Shown piece by piece: positions 57,490 to 64,000 of a stretch of 64,000 nt of DNA; within the stretch, counting starts at the first letter, position 1, and each line of letters opens with the position of its first letter. Location of the stretch: positions 558,001 to 622,000 of the forward strand of contig NZ_CP114283.1 of the NCBI RefSeq assembly GCF_027107535.1, in the 5' to 3' direction. A model generated the notes under the pieces. It was not told the origin of the DNA, did no database searches, and saw only the letters and a list, made by a program, of their open reading frames with translations. The position numbers and the translations under genes are program-made. The DNA comes from Streptomyces aurantiacus (GTDB lineage Bacteria > Actinomycetota > Actinomycetes > Streptomycetales > Streptomycetaceae).

Positions 57490-58368
57490 TCAGAGCAGGG
57501 GAAGTACCTCTCCCGTCAGGTGGAGTCGGCCGCCCGGGCCGCACAGCTCGAAGCGGTTGCTCCTGGACCCGTACGACACGGTTCCCGGCAGCAGCACCGG
57601 TGCCTTGAACTCCGCCCGCAGCATGGCCGTCCGGGGCGTGCCGTGCTCGGCGAGGCAGCGCGCCACGGTCCACATGCCGTGCGCGACGGCCCGGGGAAAC
57701 CCGAACAGCCGGGCGGTGAGGGGGTGCAGGTGTATCGGATTGCGGTCCCCGGACGCGGCCCCGTACCGCCGCCCGACATCCCCGGCGAGCCGCCACTCGG
57801 CAAGCACCGGCAGCGGCTCGCGCTCGCGGACGCTCCGGAGGGCGGGCGAGCCGCCGGTGCCTCCCGCGGTGGTGCCGTGGCGTGCCAGGTAGGTGCTGCG
57901 CGACTCCCACACGAGCTCCTCGCCCGTCCGCACCTCGGTCACGACGACGGCCTCGGTGCCACGTCTGTGGGGCGCCAGTTCCTCGACGTGCACGGCGAGT
58001 TCGTACTCGCCGGTGGCGGTGAGCGCCCTGTGCTGGGTGATCGTGACGGACGTGTGCACCAGCCCGAGCAGCGGCAGCGGGAACGCCCGCTCACTCATCA
58101 GCCGCATCGCGACCGGGAACCCGAGAACGTGCGGATAGGGCAGGGGCAGCTGATCCGCCCCCACCCCGAATCCGCAGACCCGCTCGTACGCGGCGAGCCT
58201 GCCCAGGTCGATGCGGACACCGGGGACGACCAGACGGGTGCGGGGCGCGGTGACCCCCGTCCGCGGCCGCTTGAACGGCGAGAGAAGGGCGCCCCGGCCG
58301 AGCATCGGCCACAGCGACGGCGAACCGGTGAGGACATGGGTGTTCATGGCATCCGAAAGGTCATCCAT
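57490..58368 (-). CDS. MaoC-family (R)-specific enoyl-ACP/CoA hydratase (HtdX-like)
   Basis: 292 residues from ATG 58368 (GGGGAG upstream). Double hotdog fold: an N-terminal half without catalytic residues, and a C-terminal hotdog with the hydratase-2 motif RRYGAASGDRNPIHLHPLTARLFGFPRAVAHGMW, where the Asp and His are catalytic. It would hydrate a trans-2-enoyl thioester or run the dehydration of a 3-hydroxyacyl thioester. It resembles mycobacterial HtdX in size and context (htdX-fabG4 beside fadA2). Longer upstream starts exist but lack a good ribosome site. Confidence 0.88.
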   Translation of the reverse strand: MDDLSDAMNTHVLTGSPSLWPMLGRGALLSPFKRPRTGVTAPRTRLVVPGVRIDLGRLAAYERVCGFGVGADQLPLPYPHVLGFPVAMRLMSERAFPLPLLGLVHTSVTITQHRALTATGEYELAVHVEELAPHRRGTEAVVVTEVRTGEELVWESRSTYLARHGTTAGGTGGSPALRSVREREPLPVLAEWRLAGDVGRRYGAASGDRNPIHLHPLTARLFGFPRAVAHGMWTVARCLAEHGTPRTAMLRAEFKAPVLLPGTVSYGSRSNRFELCGPGGRLHLTGEVLPLL

Positions 58369-58446
58369 CACTGACTCCCCTGCTCCGCAGACGGCCCACG
58401 CCAAGGACAGCGCCCCGTGAGGGGACGGCTGTGACATCGTGCGGCT

Positions 58447-58485
58447 CCGCCGGGTGGGCGCGGCCGGCCGCGGCCGACCCGGCGG
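58447..58485 (-). terminator. Hairpin after the FabG4-type gene
   Basis: CCGCCGGGT (58447-58455) and ACCCGGCGG (58477-58485), with an inner 14-base palindrome CGCGGCCGGCCGCG (58459-58472). Located 22 bases beyond the reductase stop, before the MaoC gene. Confidence 0.55.
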
Positions 58486-58507
58486 ATCGGCACCCCGAGC
58501 GGAGCGC

Positions 58508-59809
58508 TCACGCTCCCAGCAGGCTCTGGCCGCAGACCCGGACGACCTGCCCGTTGACGGCCCCCGCCCCGGGGCTCGCGAGCCATGCCGTCGTCTCGGC
58601 CACGTCCACCGGCGCTCCGCCCTGCGCGAGCGAGTTCATCCGCCGCCCCGCCTCACGGATGAACAACGGCACCGCGGCCGTCATGCGAGTCTCGATGAAC
58701 CCGGGCGCGACCGCGTTCACCGTCACCCCGTACTCCGCGAGCGCCCGCGGCCCGAGGGACCGTACGAGTCCCACGATCCCCGCCTTGGAAGCGGCGTAGT
58801 TGGTCTGTCCGGCGTTCCCCGCGAGCCCGGCGATGGACGCGGTCGCCACGACGCGCCCGCCCGCCCCGAGTGTGCCGGCGGACAGCAGCACGTCGGTCGT
58901 GCTCAGCACACTGGCGAGGTTGACGTCGAGCACCGAACTCCAGCGCTCCGCGGGCATGTTGACCAGTCTGCGGTCACGTGTGATCCCGGCGTTGTGGACG
59001 AGGACGTCCAGTCCGCCGGGCAGTGCGTCGGCGATCCGCGCCCCCGCGTCGTCCGCCGTGATGTCCAGCGGAAGGGCGACACCGCCGAGCCGCCCGGCGA
59101 CCGCGGTCAGTTCGGCCTCGGCCGCGGGCACGTCCAGGCACACCACCCGCGCCCCGTCCCGCGCGAGCGTCCGGGCGACGGCCTCACCGATCCCGCGCGC
59201 CGCCCCGGTGACCAGGGCGGTCCGCCCGGCGAGGGGCGTGTCCCAGTCCTCGGGCGCGGTCACCTCGCCACCGCCGACCTCGATCACCTGCCCGCTGACG
59301 TACGCGGACCTGGGCGAGAGCAGGAACCGGAGCGTCGACTCGGCCGAGCGCGCGTCCGTGAGCCGGACGAGGTTCACGGTCCGGCCCCGCCCGATCTCCT
59401 TGCCGAGGGACCGCACGAACCCCTCCAGCGCCTGCTGCACGGCCGCCTGGTGGTGGTCGGCGGGGTCCGGGGGAGCGCCGAGCACCACGATCCGCCCGCT
59501 CTCGGCGACCGACCGCACGACGGGATGGAGTGCCGCGTGCACCTCGGCGAGCGTCTCGACGTCACGGACGCCGGTGGCGTCCAGGACGACCGCGACGGGT
59601 CTCTCCGTGCCGGGCTCCGGCCCGGCCCCGGCCAGGACGGGGGCGAGGTCCAGGTCGGACCTGCCCGCGGTGAGATGCAGCAACTGTCCTGGCAGGGAGG
59701 GCTGTTCGGTGCTCCACCGCCGCAGCGCCGCCGGTTGGGGCAGGCCGAGCCGCCGGGTCAGGAAGCGGCCGGGTGCGGTGCCGGTGAGGCTCAGATAGCG
59801 GTCGGCCAT
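58508..59809 (-). CDS. Long 3-oxoacyl-ACP/CoA reductase (FabG4 type)
   Basis: 433 residues, far longer than housekeeping FabG (about 245). The first 190 residues are a second, flavodoxin-like Rossmann domain without an intact cofactor loop (VLDATGVRDVETLAEVH). The C-terminal SDR has TGAARGIG (201-208), VHNAG, Ser326 (TASIAG), Tyr339 and Lys343 (TNYAASKAG). This is the high-molecular-weight FabG (FabG4) architecture. It reduces 3-oxoacyl thioesters with NAD(P)H, probably with CoA esters. ATG at 59809; GGGAG upstream. Divergent from the thiolase gene. Confidence 0.93.
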   Translation of the reverse strand: MADRYLSLTGTAPGRFLTRRLGLPQPAALRRWSTEQPSLPGQLLHLTAGRSDLDLAPVLAGAGPEPGTERPVAVVLDATGVRDVETLAEVHAALHPVVRSVAESGRIVVLGAPPDPADHHQAAVQQALEGFVRSLGKEIGRGRTVNLVRLTDARSAESTLRFLLSPRSAYVSGQVIEVGGGEVTAPEDWDTPLAGRTALVTGAARGIGEAVARTLARDGARVVCLDVPAAEAELTAVAGRLGGVALPLDITADDAGARIADALPGGLDVLVHNAGITRDRRLVNMPAERWSSVLDVNLASVLSTTDVLLSAGTLGAGGRVVATASIAGLAGNAGQTNYAASKAGIVGLVRSLGPRALAEYGVTVNAVAPGFIETRMTAAVPLFIREAGRRMNSLAQGGAPVDVAETTAWLASPGAGAVNGQVVRVCGQSLLGA

Positions 59810-59871
59810 GGTCCAGCTCCCAGCTCGGTCGGATGTGCTCGGTCGCACGCTCGCTCGGTACCCGCTCCATG

Positions 59872-59901
59872 CTTACTCTGGAGTAAGGTTACCCGAGGTA
59901 A
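59872..59901. promoter_or_regulatory. Two tandem palindromes between fabG4-type and fadA2-type genes
   Basis: CTTACTCTGGAGTAAG (59872-59887) has seven-base perfect arms. It is followed at once by TTACCcgaGGTAA (59889-59901) with five-base arms; the centres are 15.5 bases apart. Both share the TTAC/GTAA half-site. This divergent 122-base region would let one dimeric repressor, probably TetR type, control both operons. Confidence 0.65.
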
Positions 59902-59931
59902 GCCTACGTCACGGGTGAGGAGCAGGTCGAG

Positions 59932-61257
59932 ATGAGCAGCCCCCTGGAACCCCTGCGCATGCCGCGGCCGCGCCGCGTCGCGGTCATCGGCGGCACTCGC
60001 GTCCCCTTCGCCCGATCCGACGGCCCGTACGCCACCGCCTCGAACCAGCAGATGCTGACCGCGGCGATCGACGGCCTCGTGGACCGCTTCCGGCTCGAAG
60101 AGCCCGGCGCGGTCGGGGAGTTGGTCACCGGAGCGGTCCTCAAGCACAGCCGCGACTTCAACCTCGCGCGCGAGACGGTGCTCGGCTCCCTGCTCGACGC
60201 CCGCACCCCCGCGTACGACATCCAGCAGGCCTGTGGCACCGGCCTGCAGGCCGTGATCGCGGCGGCCAACAAGATCACCCTCGGGCAGACCGACTCGGCC
60301 GTCGCGGGCGGCGCGGACACGGCCAGCGATGCCCCGCTCGGCGTCAACGACGAGCTGCGGCGCATCCTGCTGGAGGTCCGGCGCGCAGGGTCGGCGGGCG
60401 CCCGGCTGAAGGCGCTCGCGCGGATCCGCCCCGGCCACCTCGTCCCGGAGATCCCGCGCAACGCCGAACCGCGTACCGGCCTGTCCATGGGCGAGCACGC
60501 CGCGGTCACCGCCCGCGCGTGGGCCGTCAGCCGCGAGGCGCAGGACGAACTGGCCGCCGCGAGCCACCAGCGGCTGGCCGCCGCCTACGAACGCGGCTTC
60601 TTCGAGGACCTGGTGGTGCCCTTCCGCGGGCTGGACCGGGACCAGAACCTCCGCCCCGGCTCCACCGTCGGCAAACTGGCCTCCCTGAAGCCCGTGTTCG
60701 GCGTGAAGCACCCCAACCCGACGATGACCGCCGGTAATTCGACACCCCTGACCGACGGCGCGGCCGTCGTGCTGCTCGCGAGCGAGGAGTGGGCGTCGGG
60801 GCGCGGGCTGACTCCGCTCGCCTACCTCACGGCGTACGAGACGGCCGCCGTGGACTTCGTGACGGCGACCGCGGCCGGAGGAGGAGCGGCCGGTGAGGGA
60901 GCGGACGGTGAGGACGGTCTGCTGATGGCGCCGGCCCACGCGGTCCCGCGCATGCTGGAGCGGGCCGGGCTGGGCCTCGGCGACTTCGACTTCGTCGAGG
61001 TGCACGAGGCGTTCGCGTCCCAGGTACTGGCCACGCTGGCGGCCTGGGAGAAGCGAGGGCTGGGCCAGGTGGACCGGGCCCGGCTGAACGTGGCGGGCTC
61101 GTCACTGGCCACCGGTCATCCCTTCGCGGCGACCGGGGCGAGGATCGTGGCGACCCTGGCGAAACTGCTCGCCGAGCGGGACCGCCCGGGCCGCGGACTG
61201 ATCTCGATCTGCGCGGCCGGCGGCCAGGGCGTCACGGCGATCCTCGAACGCCCGTGA
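59932..61257 (+). CDS. Acetyl-CoA acetyltransferase/thiolase (FadA2-like)
   Basis: 441 residues. Acyl-accepting Cys101 in QQACGTGLQA, HEAFA (catalytic His), GHPFAATGARI and the second Cys in CAAGGQG complete the thiolase set. Longer than simple AcAT enzymes because of an insert around residues 310-325 (TATAAGGGAAGEGADGED). It cleaves or forms 3-oxoacyl-CoA. Position opposite a FabG4-type reductase and MaoC hydratase mirrors mycobacterial fadA2-fabG4-htdX, so the three may perform one oxidation or synthesis cycle. ATG at 59932 with GAGGAGC upstream. Confidence 0.93.
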   Translation: MSSPLEPLRMPRPRRVAVIGGTRVPFARSDGPYATASNQQMLTAAIDGLVDRFRLEEPGAVGELVTGAVLKHSRDFNLARETVLGSLLDARTPAYDIQQACGTGLQAVIAAANKITLGQTDSAVAGGADTASDAPLGVNDELRRILLEVRRAGSAGARLKALARIRPGHLVPEIPRNAEPRTGLSMGEHAAVTARAWAVSREAQDELAAASHQRLAAAYERGFFEDLVVPFRGLDRDQNLRPGSTVGKLASLKPVFGVKHPNPTMTAGNSTPLTDGAAVVLLASEEWASGRGLTPLAYLTAYETAAVDFVTATAAGGGAAGEGADGEDGLLMAPAHAVPRMLERAGLGLGDFDFVEVHEAFASQVLATLAAWEKRGLGQVDRARLNVAGSSLATGHPFAATGARIVATLAKLLAERDRPGRGLISICAAGGQGVTAILERP

Positions 61258-61462
61258 GGCAGCCCGCGCTACAGCCCGTGAGGCGCCCTCGAAGAGGCCG
61301 TGAACAACGCCCCTGATGTGCCCGTATGTTGGGCAAAAGATGAACAGCCGTCCGAACACGCACCAACCTCTCACTCTTCCGCACACAAGCCCCCCACTTT
61401 CCAGGTGAACCTGCCACTTCGCGGGTCCGTAATGGGGAGAGCGCGAGAGTAAGGAGCCGCCC

Positions 61463-63379
61463 GTGTCCCGCGATCCCTCTTCCCACCACCAGCCTGCCCT
61501 CCCCGAGCCCGAGGTGCGGCGGCTGGACGGGGTCGTACGGGAGGTCTCGGTCCCCCCGCTGATCCTGCCCGTGACGCACGGCTCGCTCGCGGACATCCCC
61601 TTCGACAACGCCGACCAGGTGCCCGACGACCCGGTACTCAGCCGCAAGGGCGCCGACGGCACCTGGACGGACGTCACGGCGGCCGAGTTCGCCGACCAGG
61701 TACTGGCGGTCGCCAAGGGCCTGATCGCGGAGGGCCTGATGCCGGGCGACCGGCTCGCGATCATGGCGCGCACGACCTACGAGTGGACGCTTCTCGACTT
61801 CGCCGCCTGGGCCGCGGGCCTCGTCACCGTCCCCGTCTACCCGACCTCGTCCGTCTTCCAGACGCGCTGGATCCTCCAGGACTCCGGCGCGGTGGCGATC
61901 GCCGTCGAGCACGTGGGGCAGGCCGCCGCACTCGGCCCGGAGCGGGACCGGCTGCCCGACGTCCGGCACATGTGGGTCTTCGAGAAGGGGCACACGGACC
62001 GCCTCGCCGAGCTGGGCCGCGACGTCCCGGACCAGGAGGTCGCCGTACGCCGTGGCGTCCTCGGCCCCGACTCGCTCGCGACGATCATGTACACCTCCGG
62101 CACCACGGGCCGCCCCAAGGGCTGCGCGCTGACCCACGGCAACTTCTTCGCCGAGGTCGACAACGCCGTCGAACTGCTCCACCCCGTCTTCAAGTCCACC
62201 TTCAAGGACCCGGCGTCCACGCTCCTCTACCTCCCCCTCTCCCACGTCTTCGGCCGGATGGTCGCCGTCGCCTGTATGCGCGCCCGTGTCCGCATGGGCC
62301 ACGCGCCGAGCATCCGTACGGAGGAACTGCTCGCCGACCTCGCGGGCTTCAGCCCGACCTTCCTCCTGGCCATCCCGTACGTGCTGGAGAAGGTCTACAA
62401 CACCGGCCGCGCCACCGCGGAGAAGATGGGCCGCGCCTCTTCCTTCGACCGTGCCGCCCGGGTGGCCCGTGGGTACGGGGAGGCGCTGGAGGCCCAGCAG
62501 CACGGCACGGGCTCCGGCCCGAGCGCGAAACTCAGAGCGGCCCGCACCTTCTACGACCCGCTCGTCTACCGCCGTATCCGCGCGGCCCTCGGCGGCAAGG
62601 TCCGCCAGGTGGTCTGCGGCGGCTCCCCGCTCGGCCGCCGCCTCGCCTCCTTCTACGCCGGCGCCGGCATCCAGGTCTTCGAGGGTTACGGCCTCACCGA
62701 GTCCACCGCCGCGGCGACCCTCACCTACCCGCACCGGCCCCGCCTCGGCACGGTCGGCTGGCCGCTGCCCGGCACCCGCGTCCGCATCGCCCAGGACGGC
62801 GAGATCCTGCTCAGCGGCGACCAGGTGTTCCGCGGCTACTGGGACCCGCAGGCGGGCGGGGTGGTCCCGGCCGACCAGGAGGGCTGGTTCGCCACCGGCG
62901 ACATCGGAGAGCTGGACGACGACGGCTACCTCACGATCACCGGCCGCAAGAAGGACATCCTCATCACCACCAGCGGCAAGAACATCGCCCCCGCACCCCT
63001 GGAGGACTGGCTCCGCGCCCATCCCCTCATCAACCAGTGCGTCGTCGTCGGTGACAACCGCCCGTACGTCACCGCGCTGGTCACCCTCGACGCCGAGGGC
63101 ATGGCCCACTGGTGCCGCATGGCGGGCAAGACCGAGGTCCCGGTCGCCACGCTGGCCACCGACCCCGAACTCCTCGCCGTCCTCCAGCGCGCGGTCGACG
63201 ACGCCAACCGCCTGGTCTCCCGCGCCGAGTCCATCCGCCGCTTCACCGTCCTGCCCCTCAACTTCACGGAGACGGCCGGCCACCTGACCCCGACGATGAA
63301 GCTCCGCAGAGCCGTCGTGACCCGGGAGTTCACCCGGGAGATCGAGGAGATGTACGAGGGGGAGCTCGGCGGGGACTAG
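61463..63379 (+). CDS. Long-chain fatty acid-CoA ligase (AMP-forming)
   Basis: 638 residues, the size of long-chain FACL enzymes (FAA1/FadD15-like). P-loop YTSGTTGRPKG (about 210-220), GYGLTEST (A5 motif), WFATGDIGELDDDGYLTITGRKKDILI (A7/A8) and the final Lys region TPTMKLRR. It activates fatty acids to acyl-AMP, then acyl-CoA. The order of motifs is complete, so an active enzyme is expected. GTG start with AAGGAG upstream. It follows the thiolase after 205 bases, probably with its own promoter, and supplies acyl-CoA to the neighbouring genes. Confidence 0.95.
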   Translation: MSRDPSSHHQPALPEPEVRRLDGVVREVSVPPLILPVTHGSLADIPFDNADQVPDDPVLSRKGADGTWTDVTAAEFADQVLAVAKGLIAEGLMPGDRLAIMARTTYEWTLLDFAAWAAGLVTVPVYPTSSVFQTRWILQDSGAVAIAVEHVGQAAALGPERDRLPDVRHMWVFEKGHTDRLAELGRDVPDQEVAVRRGVLGPDSLATIMYTSGTTGRPKGCALTHGNFFAEVDNAVELLHPVFKSTFKDPASTLLYLPLSHVFGRMVAVACMRARVRMGHAPSIRTEELLADLAGFSPTFLLAIPYVLEKVYNTGRATAEKMGRASSFDRAARVARGYGEALEAQQHGTGSGPSAKLRAARTFYDPLVYRRIRAALGGKVRQVVCGGSPLGRRLASFYAGAGIQVFEGYGLTESTAAATLTYPHRPRLGTVGWPLPGTRVRIAQDGEILLSGDQVFRGYWDPQAGGVVPADQEGWFATGDIGELDDDGYLTITGRKKDILITTSGKNIAPAPLEDWLRAHPLINQCVVVGDNRPYVTALVTLDAEGMAHWCRMAGKTEVPVATLATDPELLAVLQRAVDDANRLVSRAESIRRFTVLPLNFTETAGHLTPTMKLRRAVVTREFTREIEEMYEGELGGD

Positions 63380-63389
63380 AACCGCGGGT

Positions 63390-63422
63390 CTGCCCGGCCC
63401 GGGGGTGGCCCGAGCCGGGCAG
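63390..63422 (+). terminator. Terminator after the fatty acid-CoA ligase gene
   Basis: CTGCCCGGC (63390-63398) and GCCGGGCAG (63414-63422), with a CGGG/CCCG pair inside the loop, begins 11 bases after the stop. Confidence 0.6.
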
Positions 63423-63453
63423 GCCCGGCTCGGGGTCCGGGTCCGGGAAAGGC

Positions 63454-63487
63454 AGGAGCCCCTCCACCTGACGGCGTCGGGGCTCCT
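63454..63487 (-). terminator. Terminator of the cold-shock gene
   Basis: AGGAGCCCC (63454-63462) and GGGGCTCCT (63479-63487), a nine-base stem; on the minus strand it is followed by GCCTTTCC. It lies 65 bases beyond the csp stop. Confidence 0.6.
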
Positions 63488-63551
63488 TGGGTACTGCTCT
63501 AGGTTCCGGATCAGAGTATTGGGCTCAGGGAGCCAAGACTCGGCCGAAGGA

Positions 63552-63755
63552 TCAGACGGGGGTGACGTTCTCCGCCTGCGGGCCCTTCGGACCCTGGGTC
63601 ACGTCGAAGGTAACCGCCTGGTTCTCTTCGAGAGAGCGGAATCCGCTCGCGTTGATCGCGGAGTAGTGGACGAAGACGTCCGGGCCGCCGCCTTCCTGGG
63701 CGATGAAACCAAAGCCCTTTTCAGCGTTGAACCACTTCACGGTTCCGGTAGCCAT
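63552..63755 (-). CDS. Cold-shock domain protein (CspA family)
   Basis: 67 residues: a single cold-shock OB-fold that binds single-stranded RNA and DNA and melts RNA secondary structure. RNP1 is KGFGFI and RNP2 is VFVHYSAI; the end is [10 protein letters not shown] as in Streptomyces Csp proteins. Codon use is optimal, with frequent C/G third positions and few rare codons, as for a highly expressed gene. AAGGAGGGCTT precedes the ATG at 63755. The 5' leader is long and contains CCTTGGGCCCAAAGG close to the ribosome site. Confidence 0.96.
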   Translation of the reverse strand: MATGTVKWFNAEKGFGFIAQEGGGPDVFVHYSAINASGFRSLEENQAVTFDVTQGPKGPQAENVTPV

Positions 63756-63824
63756 AAGCCCTCCTTGGGCCCAAAGGGTTGCCCTGCTCCAGAACCTGCA
63801 AGGTGTAAACAAAAGCTTGTCAAC
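63756..63824 (-). promoter_or_regulatory. csp leader and candidate promoter
   Basis: On the minus strand a perfect TTGACA (63819-63824) lies about 65 bases before the start codon; no strong -10 follows at 17 bases (CAGGTT at 19 is the best). The leader holds the near-palindrome CCTTTGGGCCCAAGG next to the ribosome site, which could be temperature sensitive. The last 245 bases of the window hold no other gene. Confidence 0.35.
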
Positions 63825-64000
63825 AACTGCATTCATCTGAAAACGACGAGAGCCCGCGGTCACATGCTCCGCAGGCTCTGTACTGCAAGGGAAACCAAAC
63901 TGCAACTTGCGGATGAGCGTACCCACGAGGGCAGCCGAAAGCAATAGAGGGCAAGATCACGTCACCCGGAAGTTTGGCGGGGCCGCCGGAGGGGTTGACG

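Noticed and set aside
61232..63283. 683-codon frame opposite the fatty acid-CoA ligase
   Set aside because: Antisense shadow; the ligase carries all AMP-binding motifs.
1..64000. CRISPR array
   Set aside because: No regularly spaced identical repeats with unique spacers; the repeats seen are two-copy tandem units or palindromes.
1..64000. tRNA or rRNA genes
   Set aside because: No cloverleaf with a GGTTCGAATCC-type arm seen in the intergenic regions examined.
63991..64000. TTGACG at the right edge as a -35 of the next gene
   Set aside because: The window ends before any -10 could be checked.

Overview
The window is a stretch of high-GC actinobacterial chromosome. It is almost certainly Streptomyces: GC is about 70% or more with G/C-biased third codon positions, GTG starts and GTGA/ATGA stop-start overlaps are frequent, and it carries Streptomyces-type families (S-adenosyl methyltransferase of the DUF574 type, XRE-DUF397 pair, class F sortase, DUF2637, DUF4253, DUF4229, many lipoproteins). 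I call 65 gene features: 63 genes and 2 decayed loci. No rRNA, tRNA, CRISPR array or intact mobile element was seen.

Region 1 (1-11 kb): the end of an unknown gene, a DUF574 methyltransferase, DUF4253 and APH-like proteins, divergent argS and class I lysS, a DUF2637 (Spd-like) membrane protein and two related lipoproteins. Region 2 (11-14 kb): rtcB followed by a decayed serine recombinase and a broken YdjC/ChbG deacetylase fragment; base composition looks lower in GC, and I read it as a scar of acquired DNA. Region 3 (14-30 kb): accessory enzymes and regulators: SDR, SnoaL-like protein, YnfA, secreted protein, AraC regulator, a luciferase-like monooxygenase with its FMN reductase, a GT4 glycosyltransferase, a two-component system followed by an ABC exporter, a transglutaminase-fold protein without its catalytic His, a second DUF574 methyltransferase and an MFS exporter with a palindromic operator.

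Region 4 (29-38 kb): haem and cytochrome c supply: an unknown protein, hemL, a histidine phosphatase, a secreted deacetylase-like lipoprotein, then the System II cytochrome c maturation genes resA-ccdA-resB-ccsB. Region 5 (38-50 kb): a P-loop NTPase, an overlapping 2-oxoglutarate/Fe(II) oxygenase-deaminase pair, YqeB, a glyoxalase-fold protein, a NarL-type two-component system divergent from an acyltransferase-like membrane protein, an operon of surface protein, class F sortase, ECF sigma factor and a membrane protein, and an XRE-DUF397 locus with a divergent pair of small genes. Region 6 (50-56 kb): mqnL-mqnP, mqnM, an Lrp-type regulator and mqnE of the futalosine menaquinone pathway. Region 7 (56-64 kb): a TetR regulator, a MaoC dehydratase, a long FabG4-type reductase and a divergent FadA2-type thiolase sharing a palindromic intergenic region, a long-chain acyl-CoA ligase and a cold-shock protein.

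Taken together, regions 4 and 6 feed the respiratory chain (haem, cytochrome c, menaquinone). Region 7 looks like a fatty-acid module with the same neighbour order as mycobacterial htdX-fabG4-fadA2. Family assignments rest on motifs read by eye; no database search was run.
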